A stretch of 7,971 nt of DNA from an uncultured Actinomycetes bacterium (GCA_903822245.1 CAIJOE010000149.1:1-7971); one strand, 5' to 3'; shown: positions 1-5,564, numbered from the stretch's first letter. Notes: generated by a model from the letters alone, not told the origin. Numbers and translations: made by a program.

Positions 1-29
1 CGGCAGAGTGCGGCGATTGGAGGGTCATA

Positions 30-188
30 ATGGCTGAAGAATACAAGGGTGAGGCTTACTGCGTTAAGTGCAAAGAGAAGCGTGCCTTCGAAGGACACGT
101 AAAGGTCTCTGATTCTGGTCGCCGCATGGCACAGGGCATCTGCCCAGTGTGTGGCACAAAGGTCAACCGCATTTTGGGTAAAGCATAA
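30..188 (+). CDS. Small zinc-ribbon protein, DUF5679-like (52 aa)
   Basis: A 52-residue basic protein with two CxxC knuckles (C11-x-x-C14 and C38-x-x-C41), which should bind one zinc ion. The second half, with SDSGRRMAQG before the second knuckle and NRILGKA at the C-terminus, matches my memory of the very conserved actinobacterial DUF5679 family; its function is not known to me. The start is well supported: GGAGGG at 19-24 lies five bases before the ATG. A reading frame from the window edge ends in TAA at 28-30 and overlaps this ATG by one base, so the gene may be coupled to an upstream gene that is off the window. An intrinsic terminator follows 16 bases after the stop. The C-terminal half resembles rubredoxin or RNA polymerase-type zinc ribbons, so nucleic-acid or protein binding is possible, but that is inference only. 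Confidence 0.85.
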   Translation: MAEEYKGEAYCVKCKEKRAFEGHVKVSDSGRRMAQGICPVCGTKVNRILGKA

Positions 189-204
189 ACACCTAACTAA
201 ACGT

Positions 205-248
205 AAAAATAACGCTCGTCACTTAATTGTGGCGGGCGTTATTTTTTT
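205..248 (+). terminator. Intrinsic terminator after the DUF5679-like gene
   Basis: The arms AACGCTCGTCAC (211-222) and GTGGCGGGCGTT (229-240) pair over 12 bp, with two G-U pairs, around the loop TTAATT. A run of seven T follows at 242-248. The A-run at 205-209 lengthens the stem by pairing with the T-run, so the structure could also stop transcription arriving from the other strand. It separates the zinc-ribbon gene from the next + strand gene, which therefore needs its own promoter. Confidence 0.9.
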
Positions 249-326
249 CAACTACCGCGCGCAAACTATTAGTGCAACGCTCCACAGAAAATCTAGGTGG
301 AAAGGCCAAGCCCTGTGCAGATGATC

Positions 327-332
327 GATACT
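327..332 (+). promoter_or_regulatory. Possible -10 element for a leaderless start at 340
   Basis: GATACT lies seven bases before the ATG at 340 and there is no Shine-Dalgarno sequence in front of that ATG. An in-frame TGA at 322-324 rules out a longer protein. This spacing is what a leaderless actinobacterial mRNA shows, but the hexamer misses the first T of TANNNT and no clear -35 is visible. The rest of the gap from 249 to 339 holds no gene or repeat that I can see. Confidence 0.35.
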
Positions 333-339
333 CGCCCTT

Positions 340-1446
340 ATGTCCACCCGTCAAAGTGAAGTTACTGCCCAACTCTTTCCCACGCTCAAAGCTGGCGTGC
401 AAGTTATTAGCCAAGGGGGCACTACCTACGTTGGCTTTAGCCATCGGGGCATCGAGTTTGCATCCTCTCTTAGAACCTTCGAGGCCAGCTTTGCTCAGGT
501 AGCTCTGGCGCACTTTGATGGTCTGCGCAGTATTGAAAAGATTCAACAATCACTTACTAGCCACTTTGCTCGCCAAGTTGAAATCAGTGAAATCTGGCAG
601 TTAGTTACCCACCTGCTTTGCGCAGATCTAATTGAGCTCACCAAGGCTAAGAGCAATAATGTGCCAGCTCAAAATCGCGTCAATTTTCTAAGTCGCCTGA
701 CTCCAGAAACAAATCTTGCCACTTGGCAATCCGGGGGCGATCTTTGCTCATCAGAAATAATTGAGGCCCGGGCCAACTTTTCCATTTTGGTTTTCGGCAG
801 CAATCGTTTGGCAATTTCAATCTATTCACTATTACTTGCCAGTGGCTTTTCTTCAACCAAGTTAATTGATCGCATTCGGCCGATAAAAGAAATTAGACCG
901 CAATTAGTTTGCGGTCAAGTGGTTAAAACCAGTGATATTGGCTTAAAAACTAAGGATGTCTTGGCTGGAATTAAACGTGACTCCCAATTGAATTTTGCAG
1001 GTGAAAAACCATTCCCTGCTATTCCCTCGTTCATTGTTTCTACTAGCGCCACCCAACCCGACTACGTCCAACGTTGGATGAGTGAGGCCATTGCTCACCT
1101 ATTGATTTCAAATATTGTTGAGAGTCGAATTGAGATTGGACCAATTGTAATTCCGGGCCAAAGTCCCTGTTTTCAATGCTTGGAACTTTGGCGAAGTTCA
1201 ACTAATCCACTTCATCAAAAAATAAACCTTCTCACTTCCCTAGCCCCACCACTTGAATTACCAGCAAGCGCGGTAGCAACTATTGCTGGCTTGGCCGTAT
1301 TACATATTTGCGAATTCGCCTATTTGCGAAGTTCTAAGTTAATTGGCGCTATTGCCCAAATTGATTTACTAAATACCTTAAGCCCGCAAATTGAATACTG
1401 GCAGCCACATGGGCAATGTGGCTGCCAGTTATCAACTATTAACTAG
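340..1446 (+). CDS. RRE/ThiF-like protein of the TOMM cyclodehydratase (C-protein) type, orphan
   Basis: A 368-residue soluble protein. Residues about 60-110 (around HFDGLRSIEKI and the following helices) look like the PqqD/RRE winged helix that grips leader peptides of ribosomally made peptides. Residues about 145-365 look like the degenerate ThiF/E1 fold of the ocin-ThiF or cyclo_dehyd_2 families: a Rossmann-like strand ending VFGSNRLA (151-158), then GPIVIPGQSPCFQC with C277-x-x-C280, and a C-terminal GQCGC with C360 and C362, which together would form a zinc site. The nucleotide-binding glycine motif is poor, so adenylation activity is doubtful; in known TOMM systems such proteins deliver the peptide to a YcaO enzyme. 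No YcaO, precursor peptide or transporter is present in the window. The position beside whiB7 recalls mycobacterial Rv3196, which I believe is related but cannot check. Its last 8 bases overlap the end of whiB7. Confidence 0.72.
   Translation: MSTRQSEVTAQLFPTLKAGVQVISQGGTTYVGFSHRGIEFASSLRTFEASFAQVALAHFDGLRSIEKIQQSLTSHFARQVEISEIWQLVTHLLCADLIELTKAKSNNVPAQNRVNFLSRLTPETNLATWQSGGDLCSSEIIEARANFSILVFGSNRLAISIYSLLLASGFSSTKLIDRIRPIKEIRPQLVCGQVVKTSDIGLKTKDVLAGIKRDSQLNFAGEKPFPAIPSFIVSTSATQPDYVQRWMSEAIAHLLISNIVESRIEIGPIVIPGQSPCFQCLELWRSSTNPLHQKINLLTSLAPPLELPASAVATIAGLAVLHICEFAYLRSSKLIGAIAQIDLLNTLSPQIEYWQPHGQCGCQLSTIN
1397..1429. terminator. Perfect 14-bp hairpin between convergent genes
   Basis: ACTGGCAGCCACAT (1397-1410) and ATGTGGCTGCCAGT (1416-1429) are exact reverse complements around a five-base loop. 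The hairpin begins 10 bases beyond the whiB7 stop on the - strand and lies inside the last codons of the + strand gene. It has no good T-run on either side, so it may be a U-poor terminator of whiB7, a bidirectional one, or an mRNA 3'-end stabiliser. Confidence 0.55.
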
Positions 1447-1777
1447 CTAGGACTTCTAGCTCTCGATTGATGCGTGGTCGACCCGGAGTTCGCTTTTCTT
1501 GGATTACTTGGCCCTCGTCAAATAGTTCTCCGCCCCAGATCCCACATGGCTCCTTGCGCGATAGGGCGCCTTCTAGACACTTGGCCTTCATTGGGCACTC
1601 ACCACAGAGCGCCTTGGCATAGGAGATTTCGGCCTTTGTCTCAGCGAAGAAAACTTCGGGTTCGGTTGAATGGCATGGCAACTTATATGTTGCGTCGGCA
1701 ACTTCATTTATGCCAATCATTGCATCAGGGCCTTGGGCCCAGCCTGGTACCAGTAGTTCGCTGAAGAGAACAGTCAC
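1439..1777 (-). CDS. whiB7: WhiB7/WblC-type iron-sulfur transcriptional regulator
   Basis: A 112-residue Wbl protein. Four cysteines in WhiB spacing (C35, then C58-x-x-C61 and C67) should hold a [4Fe-4S] cluster. The G(I/V)WGG turn is at 79-83, and the C-terminal GRPR AT-hook (99-102) follows a basic EKRTP stretch. The LPCH start of the cluster region and the AT-hook are what separate WhiB7 from other Wbl proteins. In mycobacteria and Streptomyces, WhiB7/WblC binds the primary sigma factor and activates intrinsic resistance genes against ribosome-targeting antibiotics. I chose GTG at 1777 because GGAGGTGAG (1781-1789) is a strong Shine-Dalgarno 8 bases ahead; the ATG at 1792 would lie inside that site. 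Mycobacterial WhiB7 is about 20 residues shorter at the N-terminus. A fifth cysteine (C78) sits just before GIWGG, where the M. tuberculosis protein has Trp as I recall it. Expression is probably controlled by the upstream attenuator. Confidence 0.93.
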   Translation of the reverse strand: MTVLFSELLVPGWAQGPDAMIGINEVADATYKLPCHSTEPEVFFAETKAEISYAKALCGECPMKAKCLEGALSRKEPCGIWGGELFDEGQVIQEKRTPGRPRINRELEVLAS

Positions 1778-1784
1778 TGTTCTC
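1766..1784. repeat. 19-bp perfect palindrome over the whiB7 start codon
   Basis: On the - strand GAGAACAGTGACTGTTCTC is a perfect inverted repeat (nine-base arms, one central base). It takes in the last bases of the Shine-Dalgarno sequence and the GTG start. As RNA it can fold into an 8-bp stem with a UGA loop, hiding the start codon; as DNA it could be a dimeric protein's operator. Confidence 0.7.
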
Positions 1785-1834
1785 ACCTCCATCTTTCCTA
1801 TTTATCTTTCTGTTGTCGGTTGGTTTTGGGTAAT

Positions 1835-1874
1835 AAAAAAGGGCCGCTAATCCTTTAGAAGGATTTGCGGCCCT
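1835..1874 (-). terminator. Intrinsic terminator of the whiB7 attenuator
   Basis: On the - strand AGGGCCGC (1874-1867) pairs perfectly with GCGGCCCT (1847-1840). Inside this, after one A-A mismatch, AATCCTT pairs with AAGGATT around a three-base CTA loop. Six T follow (1840-1835, the first of them pairing in the stem). The opposite strand has no T-run, so it works only in the direction of whiB7. It ends 57 bases before the whiB7 GTG. Confidence 0.92.
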
Positions 1875-1917
1875 GGGGCTTTGATATCGGCTTATCCGAT
1901 ACGGCTCCAGGATCCGC
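1867..1917 (-). promoter_or_regulatory. Candidate antiterminator pairing
   Basis: GCGGATCCTGG (1917-1907, codons for RGSW near the end of the leader ORF) can pair with CCAGGGCCGC (1876-1867), the 5' arm of the terminator. This gives 4 bp plus 5 bp across a small internal loop. A ribosome finishing the ORF at 1892 would cover much of this arm and leave the terminator free to form; a ribosome held further upstream would leave the arm free to block it. This was found by eye; no folding energy was computed. Confidence 0.5.
1885..1901 (-). promoter_or_regulatory. Short hairpin over the leader ORF stop codon
   Basis: TATCGG and CCGATA form a 6-bp stem with the loop ATAAG, which contains the TAA stop of the leader ORF. 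It may act as a pause or protector hairpin that a translating ribosome opens. Confidence 0.45.
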
Positions 1918-2077
1918 GTCCTGCATAGGCTGCAAAATTCTTATAGGCAGCTGATGCATGATGCTTAGGTGTTGTTGTGAAGGCATGCCAATTAAGCGCA
2001 GCAGCAGTGCTGGCAACGCTTACCAAGTTGATTCCTTGTGACATGTTGCCAAGGGTAACGCAGGCCACATCATCCAT
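1892..2077 (-). CDS. whiB7 leader ORF (uORF), 61 aa or 50 aa
   Basis: The ORF runs from ATG at 2077, or from an internal ATG at 2044 that gives 50 residues, to a TAA 17 bases before the terminator stem. I recognise no protein family. The peptide is rich in Ala, Ser and Thr with a few His, and ends GRGSWSRIG. Neither start has a clear Shine-Dalgarno. TAATTA six bases before the ATG at 2077 would allow a leaderless start, though its last base departs from TANNNT. Position suggests that the act of translation matters, not the product, as in other whiB7 leaders. It could instead be a small free-standing protein, but the gap between uvrD2 and whiB7 favours a regulatory role. Confidence 0.6.
   Translation of the reverse strand: MDDVACVTLGNMSQGINLVSVASTAAALNWHAFTTTPKHHASAAYKNFAAYAGRGSWSRIG
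2020..2073 (-). CDS. Alternative 17-aa leader peptide, out of frame
   Basis: ATG ATG TGG at 2073 opens a 17-codon frame (MMWPALPLATCHKESTW) that ends in TAA at 2020-2022. TAACTT, a good TANNNT -10, lies exactly six bases upstream, as expected for a leaderless mRNA; such a transcript would lack the ATG at 2077. It overlaps the 61-codon frame, so only one of the two is likely to be the main first ORF. Support is positional only. Confidence 0.3.
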   Translation of the reverse strand: MMWPALPLATCHKESTW

Positions 2078-2086
2078 GCAAGTTAA

Positions 2087-3754
2087 TTAATTTGACCCAA
2101 TTGCCACGAGAAATGGGCTTGGCTCACCTGTGTAGGACAGATGAATGCGCTTTCTAGCCCGGGTCAGACCCACATAAAACAGGCGCCGCTCTTCATCAAT
2201 TTGGGTGCCCATCGGCAAAATTCCATCACTAACACCGGCTAGAAAAACGTGATCCCATTCCAGACCTTTAGCCGCATGTAATGTTGCAAGGACAACCCCA
2301 GGCAAAGTTGGTGGATTGTTTTGCTCAGCCCGATCTTCTAACTCGCGCAAGAAAACCCGCAGATTTTTTGCCCCATCACCTTGCATCTCTTTTCCTAGAC
2401 GCAAGAAGGCCTGCACATAATCAGTTTCGCCAAATGGGCGAAGAACTGAAACCAAATCTGAATACCAATCACCATTTTCAGGTGGCAAGACCGAAGCACT
2501 TCGAATAACGCGCATCGCATCTCTAACATCTACTCGTTCAAAGAATCGCTCGGAGGTCTTTAATTGTGATGGAATTGAATTAGCGGCAAGCTCGCGCTCA
2601 AAGGCATCTAGCTGATTATTGGTTCTAGTCAGAATCGCAACTTCAACTTTTTCTCCGTGCTCGGCTCGGATGGCAGCAATTTTAGAAACCACATCTTTGG
2701 CCTCAGCATTATTTGAATCAAAGCGCACAACCTCTGGCTTTACTCCATGCTCATTCATTGAGGCTAGCTCATGGCCATGTTCACCAATCATTCCACCCTG
2801 GCGCAAGATGGCATTGGCTGAAGCAATAATTTCTGGAGTGGAGCGATAACCACGAGAAAGGCGGATGACCTGGGCCTTGGGATATTTCTTTGTAAATTGC
2901 AATAAAAATGAGGAGGTTGCGCCAGCAAAAGAATAAATAGTCTGCGCAGCATCTCCCACAACACAGATTTCATCTCGGTTGCCAAGCCAAAGATTTAGTA
3001 ATCGCTGTTGAAGTGGTGAAACATCCTGATATTCATCAACCGTAAAGTAGCGATACTGATCGCGAACTCGCTCTCTAACATCTCGATCTTCTTCCAACAT
3101 ACCAACAGTTAGGAGCAGAACATCTTCAAAATCTATTGCACGCTCTTGTTGCTTTAGCGTTTCATAGGCTTGATAAACCTTGGATATCCCTTCTAAGTTT
3201 TGTTTATCACTCTTGTTATTTGGAATTCGAATTATTCGACCGGCGCCAAGGGCTTGCTCAACATAATCTTCTGGCGCAATTTCTAATACTTTTGCCCATT
3301 CGATCTCACTTGCAACTTCCCGAAGCGTTGATGATTGTGGAGCTAAGCCAGCATCTGTCCGTGAGAGTGCTTCGGCAATTGCGCCAGATTTCATAGTCAA
3401 AAGTGAGGGAAATGAACCGCCAAATGAATATGGCCAGAAATACATCAATTGCTTTAAAGCTGCTGAGTGAAAGGTTCTTGCCGCAGCATTTGGAACGCCA
3501 AGGGTTCTAAGCCGGGCTCGCATTTCACCTGCTGCGCGAGCGGTGAAAGTTAACGCCAATGTCTTATTTGAATCAGTAACACCTGCCGCAATGGCATAAG
3601 CAATTCGATGGGTAATTACTCGAGTCTTTCCAGTTCCTGCCCCCGCGATTACACACACTGGCCCGCGGATCGCAGTTACTGCTTCGCGTTGTTCAGAATC
3701 TAAGCCGGCAAGGATTTCATCCATCCCTTTGGCTGCAACAACTGGGCCATTCAT
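2087..3754 (-). CDS. uvrD2: UvrD2-type superfamily 1A DNA helicase lacking the HRDC domain
   Basis: A 3'-to-5' DNA helicase of 555 residues with all the SF1A motifs. These are the Q-motif LDSEQREAV (18-26), Walker A AGAGTGKT (37-44), motif II VDEYQD (239-244), motif III QTIYSFAGA, motif IV RLSRGYRST, motif V TLHAAKGLEWD (491-501) and motif VI YVGLTRARKR (527-536). Genome position beside whiB7 and nudC identifies it as the UvrD2 branch. Mycobacterial UvrD2 is about 700 residues, with a tetracysteine linker and an HRDC domain after motif VI. Here the protein stops 19 residues after motif VI, just past the PS-x-FL segment, so both modules are absent. No remnant of them is seen in the bases downstream. 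I chose ATG at 3754, which overlaps the nudC stop as ATGA and implies coupled translation; a TTG at 3766 or an ATG at 3724 are alternatives. Likely cotranscribed with nudC. Confidence 0.9.
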   Translation of the reverse strand: MNGPVVAAKGMDEILAGLDSEQREAVTAIRGPVCVIAGAGTGKTRVITHRIAYAIAAGVTDSNKTLALTFTARAAGEMRARLRTLGVPNAAARTFHSAALKQLMYFWPYSFGGSFPSLLTMKSGAIAEALSRTDAGLAPQSSTLREVASEIEWAKVLEIAPEDYVEQALGAGRIIRIPNNKSDKQNLEGISKVYQAYETLKQQERAIDFEDVLLLTVGMLEEDRDVRERVRDQYRYFTVDEYQDVSPLQQRLLNLWLGNRDEICVVGDAAQTIYSFAGATSSFLLQFTKKYPKAQVIRLSRGYRSTPEIIASANAILRQGGMIGEHGHELASMNEHGVKPEVVRFDSNNAEAKDVVSKIAAIRAEHGEKVEVAILTRTNNQLDAFERELAANSIPSQLKTSERFFERVDVRDAMRVIRSASVLPPENGDWYSDLVSVLRPFGETDYVQAFLRLGKEMQGDGAKNLRVFLRELEDRAEQNNPPTLPGVVLATLHAAKGLEWDHVFLAGVSDGILPMGTQIDEERRLFYVGLTRARKRIHLSYTGEPSPFLVAIGSN

Positions 3755-4722
3755 TCTGGACGCCAACTCTGGCCACTGACTAAATCAACATTTGCCCCGT
3801 TGCCATACCAAGCTTCAATCATCTTGCGCGCAACGCTCATAACTGGCGGCAGCAGCAAAGACTTATCCAAAACGGCCTGCTTCATTTCTTCGCGTGAGAA
3901 CCAACGAATCTGTTCGATCTCTTGCCCGTCAGGTCTGGCGGCTTGTGGATTATTTGTTCGTGCCTCAAAGGCAATCATTATGCTTGCTGGAAATGGCCAT
4001 GGTTGAGAGCCTAAGTAATAAACATCAGCCACATCAACTCCGGCTTCTTCGCCTACTTCGCGGGCAACACAATGCTCAAAGGACTCACCTGGTTCAACAA
4101 AGCCTGCAAAGCAAGAGAAGCGATGTTCTGGCCAAACTTTTTGACGGCCAAGTAATACACGATCATCTTTATCTTTAATCAAAACAATTATTGCCGGATC
4201 AGTTCTAGGGTAATGCTCGCTGGCATCTTGATCGCACTTGCGAAGGGTTCCACCATTACCAGCTGTTGTTCTAGCACCACACCTAGCGCAGAACTGATGC
4301 GCGTGATGCCAATTAGCTAGTGCCTGGGCATGAACTGCCAGCCCCATCTCTAAATCAGATAGGCCATCACCAATTGCTCGCAGGCTTTGATAACTTTGGT
4401 CTTCTTCGTGCGCCAGAAGATTTAGTGCATCACTGCACCAAGCAAAATATCCAATACCTTTTTCAATTCCAAGGAAGATCTTCTCGCCACTTTCAAAACT
4501 GCCAGAAAGTTTTAGGCCATCAATATCTGCCGCTGATAGGAATTTAATTTGAGCCAAATCAGTTACTAAGAATTTTCCAGATGCGTGGTGAAGAATTTTT
4601 CCACTATCCCAAAGGCGATTTAATTCATCTGGCTGAAGTCGAATATCTCCCGCTCGATCAACACTTGCCCGAGCCAATGGCAGTTCTAGCCGTGCTGGCT
4701 GCCCACTGGTCCACTGATTCAC
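3751..4722 (-). CDS. nudC: NAD+/NADH diphosphatase, Nudix family
   Basis: A 323-residue NudC, close to mycobacterial length. It cleaves NAD(H) to NMN(H) and AMP, and members of the family also remove NAD caps from RNA. The Nudix box is complete at 207-229 (G207, E213, R221-E222, E225-E226, G228), and the family signature SQPWPFPAS follows at 239-247, which excludes most other Nudix enzymes. A zinc ribbon precedes it with C145-x-x-C148 and C163, but the fourth cysteine is missing: C163 is followed by DQDASEHYPR, so Asp166 or a nearby residue may substitute. The N-terminal 130 residues or so form the usual weakly conserved domain. It starts with GTG at 4722, six bases after a TAAGGT -10, so the mRNA is probably leaderless. 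Its end overlaps uvrD2 by four bases. Confidence 0.92.
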   Translation of the reverse strand: MNQWTSGQPARLELPLARASVDRAGDIRLQPDELNRLWDSGKILHHASGKFLVTDLAQIKFLSAADIDGLKLSGSFESGEKIFLGIEKGIGYFAWCSDALNLLAHEEDQSYQSLRAIGDGLSDLEMGLAVHAQALANWHHAHQFCARCGARTTAGNGGTLRKCDQDASEHYPRTDPAIIVLIKDKDDRVLLGRQKVWPEHRFSCFAGFVEPGESFEHCVAREVGEEAGVDVADVYYLGSQPWPFPASIMIAFEARTNNPQAARPDGQEIEQIRWFSREEMKQAVLDKSLLLPPVMSVARKMIEAWYGNGANVDLVSGQSWRPE

Positions 4723-4728
4723 GCCCCG

Positions 4729-4734
4729 ACCTTA
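4729..4734 (-). promoter_or_regulatory. -10 element for nudC-uvrD2, leaderless
   Basis: TAAGGT fits TANNNT and ends six bases before the nudC GTG, placing the transcript start at or next to the start codon. No clear -35 is seen. Confidence 0.6.
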
Positions 4735-4745
4735 CTAGCCCTGAC

Positions 4746-4751
4746 TACTCT
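4746..4751 (+). promoter_or_regulatory. -10 element for the EEP gene, leaderless
   Basis: TACTCT fits TANNNT and ends six bases before the ATG at 4758, mirroring the element on the other strand 11 bases away. There is no Shine-Dalgarno sequence before this ATG. Confidence 0.58.
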
Positions 4752-4757
4752 TCTCAT

Positions 4758-5564
4758 ATGCGGCTAATTTCCTGGAATCTGCTCCATGGCCAAAGCCTGC
4801 CCCCCTCTGAGGTTAATCAAAGTAAGCAAAAGGCAGCAGAAAACCTAAGCAAAATTGCTGCGTTAGTTGGCGCCGATATCTTTGCCGTGCAGGAAGTTGA
4901 TGAAAACCAAGCAAGGTCAGGTGAGCTTTCCCAAGTTAAAGAATTAGCAAAAAATCTCGGAGCAAATTATTGGGCCTATGCCAGATGTGTAATTGGTACG
5001 CCCGGAGTCACCTGGCGCAAGTTAGATTTAACCGAAGAAAAATTAATTACGAATGATTCGAAAATTTCTAGCGTACTTGAAAGTAGTTATGGAATTGGTC
5101 TCATCTCCAAGGTAGCCGTTAAGCAATGGCACTTGATTCAACTTGGTCGTTCAAGAGTGGGTTTACCGCTAGGTGTTGGCTCTGAAAAAGGGATGCGACT
5201 TATCTATGTTAAAGATGAGCCACGAATGGCAATCGCTGCAGAGCTGGAAAACGGATATACAGTTGCAGTGACTCATCTATCTTTTGTTCCATTGGTAAAT
5301 CTTTACCAACTCTGGCGGGTAAAGCGCTGGCTTGGCAAATTACCTGGAAAGCACTTGTTGGTCGGAGATTTAAATCTACCTTTTGATTTACCTGTGAAAT
5401 TCTCTAAGTGGAAGTCACTGTCTAACTATAAAACTTATCCTTCTTGGGATCCCAAGATTTCTTTTGACTATATTTTGGCTGACTTTGATTGTGATGTAAC
5501 TGCTATTTCACCAAATAAAAGTGAATTTAGCGATCACCTACCGGTAACGATTGAGATTAATTGA
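4758..5564 (+). CDS. Endonuclease/exonuclease/phosphatase (EEP) family hydrolase
   Basis: A 268-residue metal-dependent phosphoesterase of the DNase I / exonuclease III fold with its catalytic set intact: N7 in MRLISWNLLHG, metal-binding E46 in QEVD, D204 and N206 in GDLN, D237 in FDYIL, and the closing S258-D259-H260. The substrate cannot be read from the sequence; DNA, RNA, sugar phosphate or lipid head groups are all known for the fold. No signal peptide or membrane segment is visible, so it is probably cytoplasmic. The frame is open further upstream to 4581, but that part overlaps nudC antisense and the family motif begins at once after ATG 4758. It stands alone on the + strand between - strand repair genes, and its last 31 bases overlap the end of the helicase-nuclease gene antisense. 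Mycobacteria have a channel gene (Rv3200c) in this place. Confidence 0.87.
   Translation: MRLISWNLLHGQSLPPSEVNQSKQKAAENLSKIAALVGADIFAVQEVDENQARSGELSQVKELAKNLGANYWAYARCVIGTPGVTWRKLDLTEEKLITNDSKISSVLESSYGIGLISKVAVKQWHLIQLGRSRVGLPLGVGSEKGMRLIYVKDEPRMAIAAELENGYTVAVTHLSFVPLVNLYQLWRVKRWLGKLPGKHLLVGDLNLPFDLPVKFSKWKSLSNYKTYPSWDPKISFDYILADFDCDVTAISPNKSEFSDHLPVTIEIN

Larger units (their letters stand above)
1778..2086 (-). promoter_or_regulatory. whiB7 leader with ribosome-mediated attenuator
   Basis: About 300 bases separate the uvrD2 stop from the whiB7 start. In transcription order they hold an AT-rich stretch with candidate -10 hexamers (TAACTT, 2085-2080; TAATTA, 2089-2084), a leader ORF, a hairpin over the leader ORF stop, an intrinsic terminator, and a 57-base run to the whiB7 start with its strong Shine-Dalgarno. 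Leader ORF plus terminator upstream of whiB7/wblC is an established arrangement in mycobacteria and Streptomyces. There, impaired translation of the leader lets polymerase read through, so ribosome inhibitors switch the gene on. No terminator lies between uvrD2 and the leader, so the same hairpin may also end uvrD2 transcripts. Confidence 0.8.

Noticed and set aside
1..30. 3' end of an upstream gene: nine codons ending in TAA that overlaps the ATG at 30
   Set aside because: The TAATG overlap is suggestive of coupling, but nine codons cannot be assigned to a protein or distinguished from chance.
223..549. Frames on both strands across the first terminator and the start of the ThiF-like gene
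   Set aside because: They include the terminator hairpin or run across the family-supported frame, and show no domain.
1474..1764. + strand frame opposite whiB7
   Set aside because: It mirrors the WhiB7 codons; WhiB7 has all its cysteines and the AT-hook, so this is a shadow.
1892..2086. Frameshifted remnant of the uvrD2 tetracysteine/HRDC tail
   Set aside because: No CxxC pairs or HRDC-like sequence were found in any - strand frame here; the features fit a leader ORF and terminator.
2083..2090. TTAATTAA palindrome as an operator
   Set aside because: It overlaps the uvrD2 stop and is AT-rich and short; nothing beyond base composition is needed to explain it.
4581..4757. Longer N-terminus for the EEP protein
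   Set aside because: The extra 59 residues are antisense to nudC, unlike any EEP sequence, and lie upstream of a good promoter and the family's usual start.
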